Part shown: positions 48,238 to 56,990 of the stretch, in pieces
How the letters are laid out: every line of letters begins with the position of its first letter
Position numbering within the stretch: position 1 is the first letter of the stretch
DNA from: Stenotrophomonas maltophilia
GTDB lineage: Bacteria > Pseudomonadota > Gammaproteobacteria > Xanthomonadales > Xanthomonadaceae
Reading direction: 5' to 3'
Length of the DNA stretch: 64,000 nucleotides
Assembly (NCBI RefSeq): GCF_002799155.1
Contig: NZ_NERD01000002.1
Location: forward strand, 2,728,001-2,792,000
The notes under the pieces: generated by a model
The model's database searches: none
The model's input: the letters and a program-made list of their open reading frames with translations, nothing else
Told to the model about the DNA's origin: nothing
Position numbers and translations under genes: made by a program

Positions 48238-49131
48238 TTATTTCTTGGCGGCGAACAGTGCATCGAGCTGCTGCTCGAAGGCGTGGTAGCCGATGCGGTC
48301 GTACAGCTCTTCGCGCGTCTGCATGCTCTCCACCACATTGCGCTGATGGCCATCGCGGCGCACCGCCTGGTAGACGTTCTCGGCGGCCTTGTTGGCCGCA
48401 CGGAAGGCCGACAGCGGGAACAGCTGGATGGCAACGCCAGCCGAAGCAAGTTCATCGCGGCTGAACAGCGGGGTGGCACCGAATTCGGTGATGTTGGCCA
48501 GCACCGGCACCTTCACCGCGTCGACGAAGCGGCGATAGGTGTCCAGATCGTAGGCAGCCTCGGCAAAGATGCCGTCGGCACCGGCCTCGACACAGGCGAT
48601 GGCGCGCTCGATGGCCTTGTCCACGCCGTCCACCTGGATGGCGTCGGTGCGTGCGATCAGGAAGAAGTCCGGATCGGTCTTGGCATCGGCGGCCGCCTTC
48701 ACCCGGTCGACCATTTCACCCTGCGAGACGATCTCCTTGCCCGGGCGGTGACCGCAGCGCTTGGCGCCGACCTGGTCCTCGATGTGGCAGGCGGCCGCGC
48801 CGGCCTTGATCAGCGACTTCACGGTGCGCGCGATGTTGAACGCGCTCGGGCCAAAGCCGGTGTCGATGTCGACCATCAGCGGCAGGTCGCACACATCGGT
48901 GATGCGGCGCACGTCGATCAGCACGTCTTCCAGGGTGTTGATGCCCAGGTCCGGCAGGCCCAGCGAGCCCGCGGCAACGCCGCCACCCGACAGGTAGATG
49001 GCGCGGAAGCCGGCGCGCTTGGCCAGCAGGGCGTGGTTGGCGTTGATCGCGCCGATCACCTGCAACGGCGATTCGGCAGCCAGCGCCTCACGGAAGCGGG
49101 CACCGGCGGAAAAAGGGGCGGAAGCAGTCAT
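48238..49131 (-). CDS. prpB: 2-Methylisocitrate lyase
   Basis: A 297-aa isocitrate-lyase-superfamily enzyme that cleaves 2-methylisocitrate to pyruvate and succinate. The signature catalytic loop is [15 protein letters not shown] with Cys; [20 protein letters not shown] supplies Mg ligands. ATG at 49131 begins [10 protein letters not shown], 24 bp from the predicted transcription start of the sigma-54 promoter. It is the first gene of the operon prpB-prpC-acnD-prpF-prpD, which is divergent from prpR. Confidence 0.96.
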   Translation of the reverse strand: MTASAPFSAGARFREALAAESPLQVIGAINANHALLAKRAGFRAIYLSGGGVAAGSLGLPDLGINTLEDVLIDVRRITDVCDLPLMVDIDTGFGPSAFNIARTVKSLIKAGAAACHIEDQVGAKRCGHRPGKEIVSQGEMVDRVKAAADAKTDPDFFLIARTDAIQVDGVDKAIERAIACVEAGADGIFAEAAYDLDTYRRFVDAVKVPVLANITEFGATPLFSRDELASAGVAIQLFPLSAFRAANKAAENVYQAVRRDGHQRNVVESMQTREELYDRIGYHAFEQQLDALFAAKK

Positions 49132-49166
49132 GCGGCAATCCAGGTTTGAAGAACGACGGGGTAGGC

Positions 49167-49181
49167 GCAAGCACCATGCCA
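49167..49181 (-). promoter_or_regulatory. Sigma-54 promoter of the prp operon
   Basis: On the minus strand the sequence reads TGGCATGGTGCTTGC, against the consensus TGGCAC-N5-TTGCW. The -24 GG and -12 GC have the exact 10-nt separation. It lies 36-50 bp before prpB, and its activator PrpR is encoded next door. Confidence 0.88.
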
Positions 49182-49225
49182 AGCTGCAAGCCGTTGATTT
49201 CACGGGGATGACGCTCACGCAACAG

Positions 49226-49264
49226 TGAAACATATGAAACGTTGAAACAGATGTATCATGAAAC
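49226..49264. promoter_or_regulatory. TGAAAC repeat tract, probable PrpR operator
   Basis: Four copies of TGAAAC (49226, 49235, 49243, 49259). The third begins an imperfect palindrome TGAAACA-GA-TGTATCA. The tract sits 45-85 bp upstream of the sigma-54 promoter and 23 bp before prpR, the position expected of an enhancer that also represses prpR. Confidence 0.7.
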
Positions 49265-49286
49265 ACCCTGATCACCCCTCACCGTC

Positions 49287-50870
49287 ATGTACCTGCCCCG
49301 CTCGCCCCTGCGCCACGCCGATGCCGACCCCGGCCGCCCGGTGATCTGGACCGTCAGCGTCTCGCGGTTGACCGGCCTGCTCGGCGACGTCATTCCCGAG
49401 TTCGACCGCCGCGCGCGCATCGAGCAGATCAACCTCGGCTTCGAGGAAGCGGTGGAGGTGATCGGCCAGCGCCTGCGACGCGAGCACTGCGACGTGGTGA
49501 TCGCCGGCGGCTCCAACGCCGCCTGGCTGCGCGGCAGGCTGGAGCTGCCGCTGGTGCCGATCCAGGCCAACGGCTTCGACCTGATGGAGGCGCTGGCCCG
49601 CGCCCGCCGCATCGCCAGCCGCATCGGCCTGGTCACCCACGCCAGCGACGTACCGGTATTCAGCAATTTCCAGCAGAGCTTCGGCCTGGATATCGAGCAT
49701 CGCCGTTTCGTCACCCGCGAGGATGCGCGCGACTGCATCGCCGACCTGCGCGCCAACGGCATCGAGGTGATCGTCGGCACCGGCATGGCCATCGACCACG
49801 CCGAACAGGCCGGCCTGCCCGGGGTGCTGCTGTATTCGGCCGACTCGGTACGGCAGGCGTTCGAACATGCGCTGGAACTGACCCAGGCCCTGGCACGTTC
49901 CGGCAGCCACCGCCCTGCCCCGCGCCGGCGCCCGGCAGCGCGTGCCGATGCGCATGAACTGCTCGGCGACAGCGATGCGATGGCGCAGGTGCGCGCGCAG
50001 ATCGCGCTCTACGCCCCACATGACAGCACCGTGCTGGTCAGCGGCGAAACCGGCACCGGCAAGGAACTGGTCGCGCGCCAGCTGCACGCCGCCAGCGGTC
50101 GTCGTGGACGCTTCGTCGCGCTGAACTGCGGCGCGATCAGCGAATCGCTGCTGGAGGCGGAATTGTTCGGTTACAGCGATGGCGCCTTCACTGGCGCACG
50201 CCGTGGGGGGCGTGTCGGCCTGGTCGAAGCTGCAGATGGCGGCACCCTGTTCCTGGATGAAATCGGCGAGCTGCCGCTTCCGCTGCAGACCCGGCTGCTG
50301 CGCGTACTGGAGGAACGTGAAGTGCTGCGCGTGGGTGCCACCGAGCCGACGCCGGTGGACCTGCGCGTGGTGGCCGCCACCCTGCAGTCGCTGGAACAGC
50401 GCGCGGCAGCCGGCAGCTTCCGGCGCGATCTCTACTACCGCCTGGCAGCGCTGCGCATCGCGCTGCCGCCGCTGCGTGCGCGGCGTGCGGACATCCCGCT
50501 GCTGGCCCAGCATTTCTTCCGCCAGCTGCGGGGCATCGATGCACCACTGGATGAGGACGCACTGGCGATACTGACCACCGCCGAGTGGCCCGGCAACGTG
50601 CGTGAGCTGCGCAACCTGGTGGATCGGCTGCGCATCCACTGGCAATCCGGCGAAGGATTGATCGACGCGGCCCGGTTGCTGCAGCTGGCGCCCGAGCTGG
50701 TCAATGAGGGCATCGCTGCACTGCCCGTGGAAAGCAGCGGCAGGCGTCCGCCACGCGCTCAGTTGGAAACACTGCTGCAGGAGCACCGCAATGACCGCGA
50801 AGGCATGGCGCAGGCGCTGGGCGTGTCACGCACCACGCTATGGCGCTGGCTGCGCGCGGAGGGGTTGTGA
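49287..50870 (+). CDS. prpR: Propionate catabolism activator PrpR
   Basis: A 527-aa sigma-54-dependent enhancer-binding protein. The N-terminal PrpR_N ligand domain (about 1-200; senses 2-methylcitrate in known members) precedes the AAA+ domain with Walker A GETGTGKE (about 253-260), the sigma-54 contact loop GAFTGAR, and Walker [16 protein letters not shown] Fis-type HTH closes the protein ([20 protein letters not shown]). ATG at 49287 begins [10 protein letters not shown]. It is divergent from the operon it controls. Confidence 0.96.
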   Translation: MYLPRSPLRHADADPGRPVIWTVSVSRLTGLLGDVIPEFDRRARIEQINLGFEEAVEVIGQRLRREHCDVVIAGGSNAAWLRGRLELPLVPIQANGFDLMEALARARRIASRIGLVTHASDVPVFSNFQQSFGLDIEHRRFVTREDARDCIADLRANGIEVIVGTGMAIDHAEQAGLPGVLLYSADSVRQAFEHALELTQALARSGSHRPAPRRRPAARADAHELLGDSDAMAQVRAQIALYAPHDSTVLVSGETGTGKELVARQLHAASGRRGRFVALNCGAISESLLEAELFGYSDGAFTGARRGGRVGLVEAADGGTLFLDEIGELPLPLQTRLLRVLEEREVLRVGATEPTPVDLRVVAATLQSLEQRAAAGSFRRDLYYRLAALRIALPPLRARRADIPLLAQHFFRQLRGIDAPLDEDALAILTTAEWPGNVRELRNLVDRLRIHWQSGEGLIDAARLLQLAPELVNEGIAALPVESSGRRPPRAQLETLLQEHRNDREGMAQALGVSRTTLWRWLRAEGL

Positions 50871-50883
50871 CCACTCGTTGTCT

Positions 50884-50952
50884 GGTGGGTGCGAACCCTG
50901 GTTCGCACCGCTCTTCCGTCAAGCATCTCGACCACGCATGGCGTGGAGCTAC
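50884..50952. repeat. SMAG/REP units after prpR
   Basis: Unit 1 (50884-50909): GGTGGGTGCGAACCCTGG..GCACC. Unit 2 (50925-50952): CGACCACGCATGGCGTGG then AGCTAC. Unit 2 is the closest intact relative of the palindrome interrupted by the IS110 element at 58692. The gap 50871-51006 holds no gene. Confidence 0.8.
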
Positions 50953-51006
50953 CGGAACACGCCAGATGCTGCAGACGCGCTCCGGCTGCGTGCGGACGAG
51001 GCACGC

Positions 51007-51468
51007 TCACCGCGCCCAACGTGCCTCGAAGGCGAACCGACCGCTCCCTGCCGCCGCAACCCATAACAGCAGCACCCCAAGCGGCACTTCGCTCAGGTAG
51101 AAGAACCAGCTCAGCCAATCCGGCACGCTCAGTCCCGCAGGAATGCGCGTGATGCCATCGGTCAGTGCTGCTACCGCACAGATGCCCGCCAGCAGCAAGG
51201 CCGAGGGGCGGCTCAACAACCCCAGCACCAGCAGGCCGCCGGCGATCCATTCAATCGCACCCAGTACCGGCGCACTGGACACCGGGAACGGAATGCCCGC
51301 GTCGACCAGCGTATGCACCATGCGCTCACGCCCCGCGTCGGTGAACAGCTTGTTCCAGCCGGACACACAGAACATCACCCCGGCCACGATGCGGGCGAGC
51401 AGCAGCAGGAAGGCTTCCACGCCACGGCGCGGTGAAGGCACGGCAAACAGGCAACGCCAGGAGGGCAT
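51007..51468 (-). CDS. DoxX-family membrane protein
   Basis: A 153-aa inner-membrane protein with four helices (about 18-40, 60-82, 88-108, 118-140), the DoxX/SURF4 fold. VEAFLLLLARIVAGVMFCVSG and the KLFTDAG segment match the family opening. DoxX proteins are linked with thiosulfate or redox stress, but the role here is unknown. The ATG at 51468 follows a GGAG-like site (TGGAGTTGCC). It stands alone between SMAG clusters. Confidence 0.82.
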   Translation of the reverse strand: MPSWRCLFAVPSPRRGVEAFLLLLARIVAGVMFCVSGWNKLFTDAGRERMVHTLVDAGIPFPVSSAPVLGAIEWIAGGLLVLGLLSRPSALLLAGICAVAALTDGITRIPAGLSVPDWLSWFFYLSEVPLGVLLLWVAAAGSGRFAFEARWAR

Positions 51469-51563
51469 GGCAACTCCGGAAGTCGAGGGCATTCGTCGGA
51501 GTGTGCCGGTCACTGGCCTGCTCGCAGATGAAGCGAACCGGTCGGTTCGGCCAACCTGCTCCC

Positions 51564-51632
51564 GTAGTGCCGAGCCATGCTCGATTGCCTTCCCTGCCGG
51601 GACAACAGCAGCCGCGCAGGGCTCGACTCTAC
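51564..51632. repeat. Facing SMAG pair
   Basis: GTAG-TGCCGAGCCATGCTCG (51564-51583) and a facing unit ending CTAC at 51629-51632. The CTA at 51629-51631 is the stop codon of the yqfO-like gene on the minus strand. The gap 51469-51628 holds only this. Confidence 0.78.
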
Positions 51633-51988
51633 GGCAGCAGCCCGTCGGCCAACAGGACCTCGATTTCCTCGACCTGCACCACCGGCACCTGCCAGGGATG
51701 ATGCGGCACGATGCCCTGCTCGAAGATGCACTGCAGCCGCTGCGGATCACGCGGCAGGCAGAGTTCCAGGCGCACGCTGCCGACCACTTCGGTGCGACCC
51801 GCCACACCCTGCGCGGGCGACGCACCCACGCGGGGACGGAACTGTTCGAACCCCGGCGCCGACCACCACATCCCGTGCTCGTAGTCACCGGCCGACAGTG
51901 CGTCCACGGCGAGGATGCCCTGCTTCACCGCGTCCAGTGCTACCGATGGCACGAATACCACCACGCGGTACATCGGCAGGCGTTGCAT
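51629..51988 (-). CDS. YqfO/NIF3-like domain protein
   Basis: A 119-aa protein matching the stand-alone CutA-like insert domain of NIF3/YqfO proteins: MYRVVVFVPSVALDAVKQGI at the start, then GDYEHGMWWSAPGFEQFRP and PHHPWQVPVVQVEEIEV. The usual ending is HPYETPAYDV, which differs here. The function is not established. ATG at 51988 (or 51973) lies 9 bp after pdxH, so they are cotranscribed. The stop codon TAG comes from the GTAG end of a SMAG unit. Confidence 0.83.
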   Translation of the reverse strand: MQRLPMYRVVVFVPSVALDAVKQGILAVDALSAGDYEHGMWWSAPGFEQFRPRVGASPAQGVAGRTEVVGSVRLELCLPRDPQRLQCIFEQGIVPHHPWQVPVVQVEEIEVLLADGLLP

Positions 51989-51997
51989 CGCGCAGCC

Positions 51998-52597
51998 TTA
52001 CGGGTAGAGCAGGCGCTTGCTCCAGCGCCCCTCGGCGCCGGCCTCATAGCACCAGCGTTCATGCAGCCGGAACTGCGCGCCGTACCAGAATTCGATGCGG
52101 TCGGGTACCACGCGCAGACCGCTCCAACCATCCGGGCGGGGCACGTCCTTGCCTTCGAAGCGGGCTTCGATCTCGGCCACGCGGGCGTCGAACTCCTCGC
52201 GCGTTGCCAGCGTCTTCGACTGCTGCGAGGCCCAGGCGCCGATCTGGCTCATGCGTGGGCGGCTGGCGAAATAGGCATCGGCCTCGGTGTCTGCCACCTG
52301 CTCGACACGGCCCTCGATGCGCACCTGGATGCCGGCCTCGCGCAGGCTGCGCCACAGGAACAGCAGCGCGGCCTGTGGGTTGGCCTGCAGTTCCCGGCCC
52401 TTGTGGCTGTCCAGGTGGGTGTAGAACACGAAGCCACGCTCATCGAAGGCCTTCAGCAGCACAGTGCGCGCCGAGGGACGGCCCCGTGTATCGGCGGTGG
52501 CCACGGTCATCGCGTTCGGCTCGACCTCGCGGCTCTGTTTGGCCTCTTCGAACAGGCCGGCAAACGTGGACAGGGCTTCGGCGTACAGGTCGCTCAT
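51998..52597 (-). CDS. pdxH: Pyridoxamine 5'-phosphate oxidase
   Basis: A 199-aa FMN enzyme that oxidises pyridoxine/pyridoxamine phosphate to pyridoxal phosphate. The blocks [20 protein letters not shown] (FMN/PLP binding) and the C-terminal [16 protein letters not shown], ending in RLLYP, are those of PdxH. The length is within the family range. ATG at 52597 starts MSDLYAEAL. It is divergent from the glycerate kinase gene. Confidence 0.95.
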   Translation of the reverse strand: MSDLYAEALSTFAGLFEEAKQSREVEPNAMTVATADTRGRPSARTVLLKAFDERGFVFYTHLDSHKGRELQANPQAALLFLWRSLREAGIQVRIEGRVEQVADTEADAYFASRPRMSQIGAWASQQSKTLATREEFDARVAEIEARFEGKDVPRPDGWSGLRVVPDRIEFWYGAQFRLHERWCYEAGAEGRWSKRLLYP

Positions 52598-52637
52598 GAT
52601 TGCGGTCTTCTCACACGGATTGGGCTATTGTGGCTGC

Positions 52638-53465
52638 ATGGCCGCTGCTGCGTATATGCCCCAGGTGAAAGGATTCCCCGAAACATTGGCCGAACAGGTG
52701 CTGGACGATGCACTGGGCAGCGGCGCAGCAGTGCCAGTATTGGCGATCAGCGGCCTGCAGGGGAGCGGCAAATCGACGCTGGCCGCGCAGGTGGTGGCGC
52801 GCGCACAGGCACGCGGCCTGAACGCCGCTACGTTGTCGATCGATGACGTCTACCTCACCCGCGCGCAGCGCCAGCGACTGGCCCGCCAGGTGCACCCGCT
52901 GCTGATCACCCGTGGCCCGCCCGGCACCCATGACCTGCCGCTGGCCCACGCGGTGCTGGACGCGGTGGCCGCACGCCAGCCCTTCGCGATGCCGCGCTTC
53001 GACAAGCTGGCCGACGAGCGCCTGCCCGAGGCGCAATGGCCGCAGTTGCAGCAACCATTGGACCTGCTGGTATTCGAAGGCTGGTTCCTGGGCACACCGG
53101 CACAGGATGACGACGCGCTTGAAAGTCCGCTGAACGCGCTGGAGCGCGAGGCCGACGGCGATGGCCGCTGGCGCCGCTGGTGCAACCAGGCGCTGGCCCG
53201 CGACTACCCTGCGTTGTGGCAGCGCTGCGACCGCCTGTGGTTCCTGCAGCCGCCGGATTTCTCGGTGGTGCCGCGCTGGCGCTGGCAGCAGGAACAGAAC
53301 CTGCAGGCCGCGCAGCCGGGCCGGCACGGCATGAGCCGGCCGCAGCTGGAGCGCTTCGTGCAGTACTACGAGCGGGTCAGCCGGCAGGCACTGCATGCCC
53401 TCCCGCGCCTGGCCGACCACGTGGTGATGCTTGATGGCCAGCGCCAGGTGCAGGCGGTGCGCTGA
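52638..53465 (+). CDS. D-glycerate 3-kinase-type P-loop kinase
   Basis: A 275-aa kinase of the GLYK/YggC (uridine kinase-like) family; known members phosphorylate D-glycerate to 3-phosphoglycerate. The P-loop is GLQGSGKST (39-47), followed by SIDDVYLTRAQRQRLARQ and RGPPGTHDLPLA, and a Walker B-like LLVFEGWFLGTP. These are diagnostic of the family. ATG at 52638 was chosen; the upstream frame is open but short. It is divergent from pdxH and convergent with the dodecin gene (6 bp gap). Confidence 0.87.
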   Translation: MAAAAYMPQVKGFPETLAEQVLDDALGSGAAVPVLAISGLQGSGKSTLAAQVVARAQARGLNAATLSIDDVYLTRAQRQRLARQVHPLLITRGPPGTHDLPLAHAVLDAVAARQPFAMPRFDKLADERLPEAQWPQLQQPLDLLVFEGWFLGTPAQDDDALESPLNALEREADGDGRWRRWCNQALARDYPALWQRCDRLWFLQPPDFSVVPRWRWQQEQNLQAAQPGRHGMSRPQLERFVQYYERVSRQALHALPRLADHVVMLDGQRQVQAVR

Positions 53466-53471
53466 GGGCGC

Positions 53472-53675
53472 CTATTCCACCAGGAACGTCACCCGCAGGT
53501 TGACCCGCCATTCGGTGATTTCGCCGTTGCCATCGGTCACCACTTTGGTTTCGTTGATCCAGGCACCCTGGATGCCCTTGACCGTCCCGGACACCTTCTT
53601 CAAGCCACTGCGCACGGCATCCTCCACGCTCTTGGGCGAGGACGCATTGATTTCGATGACTTTGGCGACCGTCAT
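53472..53675 (-). CDS. Dodecin
   Basis: A 67-aa flavin-binding dodecin, which assembles into a hollow dodecamer that stores or scavenges flavins. The strand-helix-strand pattern is clear (MTVAKVIEINASSPKSVEDA, then Trp in GIQGAWINETKV, the flavin-stacking residue). The ATG at 53675 has GGAG 8 bp upstream (ACGGAGTACCCGCC). It stands alone, divergent from aroK. Confidence 0.92.
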   Translation of the reverse strand: MTVAKVIEINASSPKSVEDAVRSGLKKVSGTVKGIQGAWINETKVVTDGNGEITEWRVNLRVTFLVE

Positions 53676-53776
53676 GGCGGGTACTCCGTCAGGCGCGGGA
53701 AAACCCCCGCAGGAACGGCCACCCTGACGTGAAGAACGTAAAGGCCACGGCACAGAGGTGTTAGGATCACAGGGGC

Positions 53777-54319
53777 ATGAATCCTGCTCCGAACCTGATC
53801 CTGATCGGCCCGATGGGCGCCGGTAAAACCTGCATCGGCCGCCGCCTGGCCGAGCGCTTCACGCTGGACTTCGTCGATGTCGACCAGGCCATCGTCGATG
53901 CCGCCGGCGCCAGCATCCCGACCATTTTCGAGCATTCCGGCGAAGCCGGCTTCCGGGCCCATGAACGCCAGGCCCTTGCACGCGTGCTGGACGGCCGCGG
54001 CAAGCTGGTTTCCACCGGTGGCGGCGCCGTGCTGGATCCCGGCAACCGTGCACTGATCGCCCGGCGCGGCTTCGTGGTCTACCTGCGGGTCAGTGTGGCC
54101 GCGCAGCTGGAACGGCTGGCCCGCGACAAGGCTCGGCCGTTGCTGCAGCGCCCGGACCGCGAGCAGGTGCTGCACGATCTGGCTGCACACCGCGACCCGC
54201 TGTACCGCGAACTGGCCGACCTCACCCTTGATACCGACCCGTATACCGCTGCCGACGCGACCGCCCACCTGGTGGTCAAGCTGGCCACGCAATGGCAGCG
54301 CCAGGACCTGACCGCATGA
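53777..54319 (+). CDS. aroK: Shikimate kinase
   Basis: A 180-aa enzyme that phosphorylates shikimate in aromatic amino acid synthesis. P-loop GPMGAGKT (11-18), shikimate-binding [11 protein letters not shown], and STGGGAVLD. The ATG at 53777 has AGGGGC just upstream, a weak ribosome site. The stop overlaps the aroB start (ATGA), so aroK and aroB are coupled, as in many Gammaproteobacteria. Confidence 0.96.
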   Translation: MNPAPNLILIGPMGAGKTCIGRRLAERFTLDFVDVDQAIVDAAGASIPTIFEHSGEAGFRAHERQALARVLDGRGKLVSTGGGAVLDPGNRALIARRGFVVYLRVSVAAQLERLARDKARPLLQRPDREQVLHDLAAHRDPLYRELADLTLDTDPYTAADATAHLVVKLATQWQRQDLTA

Positions 54320-55428
54320 CTTCCCCCGCCCTGCTGCAGGTCGCCGTTGGCGGCGACCGCCCTTACTCCATCACCATCGGCGCCGGTGCCCAGGCCGACG
54401 GCGCCGCGCTGGCCTCGCATGTTCGCGGCCGCCACGTACTGCTGCTCAGCGACAGCGAAGTGGCCCCGCGCTATCTGGACGCCGTGAAGCAGACGCTGTT
54501 GGCCGCACGCCCCGACCTGATCGTCGGCGAGCACGTGCTGGCCGCGGGCGAAGCCTCCAAGACCCTGGCCGAATTCGGCCGCGCGATCGAAGCGCTGGCC
54601 GCGCTCGGCGCCACCCGAGATGCCTGCGTGTTCGCACTCGGCGGCGGCGTGGTCGGTGACCTTGCCGGGTTCGCTGCCGCCTGCTGGATGCGCGGCGTGG
54701 ACTGCGTACAGCTTCCGACAACCCTGTTGGCGATGGTCGATTCGTCGGTGGGCGGCAAGACCGCAGTCGACATTCCGGCCGGCAAGAACCTGGTCGGCGC
54801 GTTCCATCCGCCGCGCGCGGTGATCGCCGATACCCGCGTGCTCGCCACCCTGCCGCCGCGCGAGCTGCGCGCCGGCCTGGCCGAAGTGGTGAAGTACGGC
54901 GCACTCGGCGACGCGGTGTTCTTCGAATGGCTGCAGCAGCATGCCGATGCGCTGATCGCCGGCGAAGACAACGTGCTTTCCGAAGCCATCGCGCGCAGCT
55001 GCCGGCACAAGGCTGCCATCGTCGAGCGCGATCCGTTCGAGAAGGGCGAGCGTGCCCTGCTCAACCTCGGCCATACCTTCGGCCATGCCATCGAGACCGA
55101 ACAGGGCTATTCGGCCCCGGGCCGCGATGCGCTGAACCATGGCGAGGCGGTGGCGGTGGGCATGGTGCTGGCGGCAAAGCTGTCCTCCGACCTCGGCCTG
55201 GCCGACGACGCCGACCGCGCGCGCCTGCAGGCGCTGCTGGAACGCCTCGGCCTGCCGGTGGCGATCCCGGACGGGCTGGACCCGCAGGCCCTGCTCGGCC
55301 GCATGCGCCTGGACAAGAAGAACGTGGCCGGCCGCCTGCGCCTGGTGCTGTGGCGTGGCATGGGCCGCGCTGAAGTGGTGCCGGACGTGGATGAAGCGGC
55401 GGTGCTGAAGGTGCTGGGCGCGGGCTGA
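54316..55428 (+). CDS. aroB: 3-Dehydroquinate synthase
   Basis: A 370-aa NAD- and metal-dependent enzyme of the shikimate pathway. NAD-binding [39 protein letters not shown], and the metal ligands Glu in [13 protein letters not shown] and His in [11 protein letters not shown] and [11 protein letters not shown]. Starts at 54316 within the aroK stop. A SMAG unit follows the stop by 11 bp. Confidence 0.96.
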   Translation: MTSPALLQVAVGGDRPYSITIGAGAQADGAALASHVRGRHVLLLSDSEVAPRYLDAVKQTLLAARPDLIVGEHVLAAGEASKTLAEFGRAIEALAALGATRDACVFALGGGVVGDLAGFAAACWMRGVDCVQLPTTLLAMVDSSVGGKTAVDIPAGKNLVGAFHPPRAVIADTRVLATLPPRELRAGLAEVVKYGALGDAVFFEWLQQHADALIAGEDNVLSEAIARSCRHKAAIVERDPFEKGERALLNLGHTFGHAIETEQGYSAPGRDALNHGEAVAVGMVLAAKLSSDLGLADDADRARLQALLERLGLPVAIPDGLDPQALLGRMRLDKKNVAGRLRLVLWRGMGRAEVVPDVDEAAVLKVLGAG

Positions 55429-55439
55429 TCGTTTCCGCG

Positions 55440-55464
55440 CTCGCCGGGCATGGCCCGGCGCTAC
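55440..55464. repeat. SMAG palindrome after aroB
   Basis: CTCGCCGGGCATGGCCCGGCG ends in CTAC at 55461-55464 (stem CGCCGGGC / GCCCGGCG). A second small palindrome GCCGGCCAGCGGCCGGC lies at 55485-55501. Confidence 0.78.
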
Positions 55465-55550
55465 CGGGGAGGTTTCATGAGACTGCCGGCCAGCGGCCGG
55501 CACGACCGCGTTGCGGCCGGGGTCACCCTGGCCCCGCTACAATCGGCGCC

Positions 55551-55790
55551 ATGCACGTCTTCCTGCAACATCCCGACGCCGGTGCGCAGGCACCGCGTTT
55601 CCTGCGCCTGAGCCTGCTGCCGGACCTGTTCGGTGGCTGGGAGCTGCTGCGCGAGAGCGGCCGCGTCGGCAGCCGCTCGCAGCTGCGGCGCGAACTGTTC
55701 CTGCAGGCCGACGAAGCCCGCCACGCCTTCGAGAAGGCCCGCGATGCCGAATTGCATCGCGGCTTCCAGATCCTTTCGCACGGCGACTGA
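55551..55790 (+). CDS. Small stand-alone WGR-domain protein
   Basis: A 79-aa protein consisting almost entirely of a WGR domain, a nucleic-acid-binding fold first seen in PARPs and found in MolR and some bacterial ligase-linked proteins. Visible signature: [20 protein letters not shown] followed by GRVGS and a final beta-helix unit [14 protein letters not shown]. It lies 34 bp upstream of hemE. The role is unknown; DNA-end binding is the family hint. Confidence 0.75.
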   Translation: MHVFLQHPDAGAQAPRFLRLSLLPDLFGGWELLRESGRVGSRSQLRRELFLQADEARHAFEKARDAELHRGFQILSHGD

Positions 55791-55824
55791 CGCCGCTGCT
55801 CCTCCCGTCCAAGGAATGCCCATC

Positions 55825-56898
55825 GTGACCAGCCCTCTCCGCAACGATCGCCTGCTGCGCGCCCTGCGCCGCGAACCGGTGGACTGCACCCCCGTCTGGC
55901 TGATGCGCCAGGCCGGCCGCTACCTGCCGGAATACCGCGCGACCCGGGCCAAGGCAGGCAGTTTCCTGGCCATGGCCAAGACCCCGGAGATCGCCTGCGA
56001 AGTCACCCTGCAGCCGCTGCGCCGCTTCCCGCTGGACGCGGCCATCCTGTTCTCGGACATCCTCACCATTCCCGATGCGATGGGCCTGGAGCTGTACTTC
56101 GTCGAAGGCGAAGGCCCGAAGTTCCGCCACCCGGTGCGTGATGAAGCGGCCATCGCCAAGCTGGCGGTGCCGGACATGGAACAGGACCTGGGCTACGTGA
56201 TGGATGCGGTACGCCTGATCCGCCGCGAGCTGGACGGCCAGGTGCCGCTGATCGGCTTCTCCGGCAGCCCGTGGACGCTGGCCTGCTACATGGTGGAAGG
56301 CGGCGGCAGCAAGGATTTCGCGCGCATCAAGGCGATGGCGCTGAACCATCCGCAGGCCCTGCATCGCCTGCTGGAGGTCACCACCGAAGCGGTGATTGCC
56401 TACCTCGGCGCGCAGCGCGCGGCCGGTGCGCAGGCGCTGCAGGTGTTCGACACCTGGGGCGGCGTACTCTCGCCGGCGATGTACCGCGAGTTCTCGCTGC
56501 GCTACCTGCAGCGGATTGCCCAGGGCCTGGACCGTGGCGAGGGCAGCGAGCGCACCCCGCTGATCCTGTTCGGCAAGGGCACCGGCCTGCACCTGGAAGC
56601 GCTGTCGCAGACCGGTGCCGATGCACTGGGCCTGGACTGGACGCTGGACCTGGACGAGGCGATGCGCCGCACCCGTGGCCGCGTCGCGCTGCAGGGCAAC
56701 CTCGACCCGACCACGCTGTACGCTTCACCGGATGCGATCGCCGCGGCCGCCGCGCGCGTGCTCGACACCTACGCGGCCGGCAACGGCGGTTCGCGCGAGG
56801 GCCATGTGTTCAACCTCGGCCATGGCATGTCGCCGGACATGGACCCTGCGCATGTGCAGGTTCTGGTCGACGCGGTGCACGCGCACAGCCAACGCTGA
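55825..56898 (+). CDS. hemE: Uroporphyrinogen decarboxylase
   Basis: A 357-aa cytoplasmic enzyme of heme synthesis that converts uroporphyrinogen III to coproporphyrinogen III. Family blocks [19 protein letters not shown] and [19 protein letters not shown], plus [13 protein letters not shown] at the end. GTG at 55825 has AAGGA 9 bp upstream; an ATG at 55816 directly abuts that site and is less likely. It is probably cotranscribed with the WGR gene. A GC-rich hairpin without a T run follows the stop (56916-56939). Confidence 0.95.
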   Translation: MTSPLRNDRLLRALRREPVDCTPVWLMRQAGRYLPEYRATRAKAGSFLAMAKTPEIACEVTLQPLRRFPLDAAILFSDILTIPDAMGLELYFVEGEGPKFRHPVRDEAAIAKLAVPDMEQDLGYVMDAVRLIRRELDGQVPLIGFSGSPWTLACYMVEGGGSKDFARIKAMALNHPQALHRLLEVTTEAVIAYLGAQRAAGAQALQVFDTWGGVLSPAMYREFSLRYLQRIAQGLDRGEGSERTPLILFGKGTGLHLEALSQTGADALGLDWTLDLDEAMRRTRGRVALQGNLDPTTLYASPDAIAAAAARVLDTYAAGNGGSREGHVFNLGHGMSPDMDPAHVQVLVDAVHAHSQR

Positions 56899-56990
56899 GC
56901 ATTGCGCATGCAGGTACGGCGCGTCCTTGATCGCGCCGTGACCCGCATTGCGCGATCATGGCGGTCCCCACGCTGCACCGGCCGCACGCC

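Noticed and set aside
56916..56939. Intrinsic terminator of hemE (ACGGCGCG / CGCGCCGT)
   Set aside because: The hairpin is real but has an 8-nt loop and no T run, so it was only mentioned under hemE.
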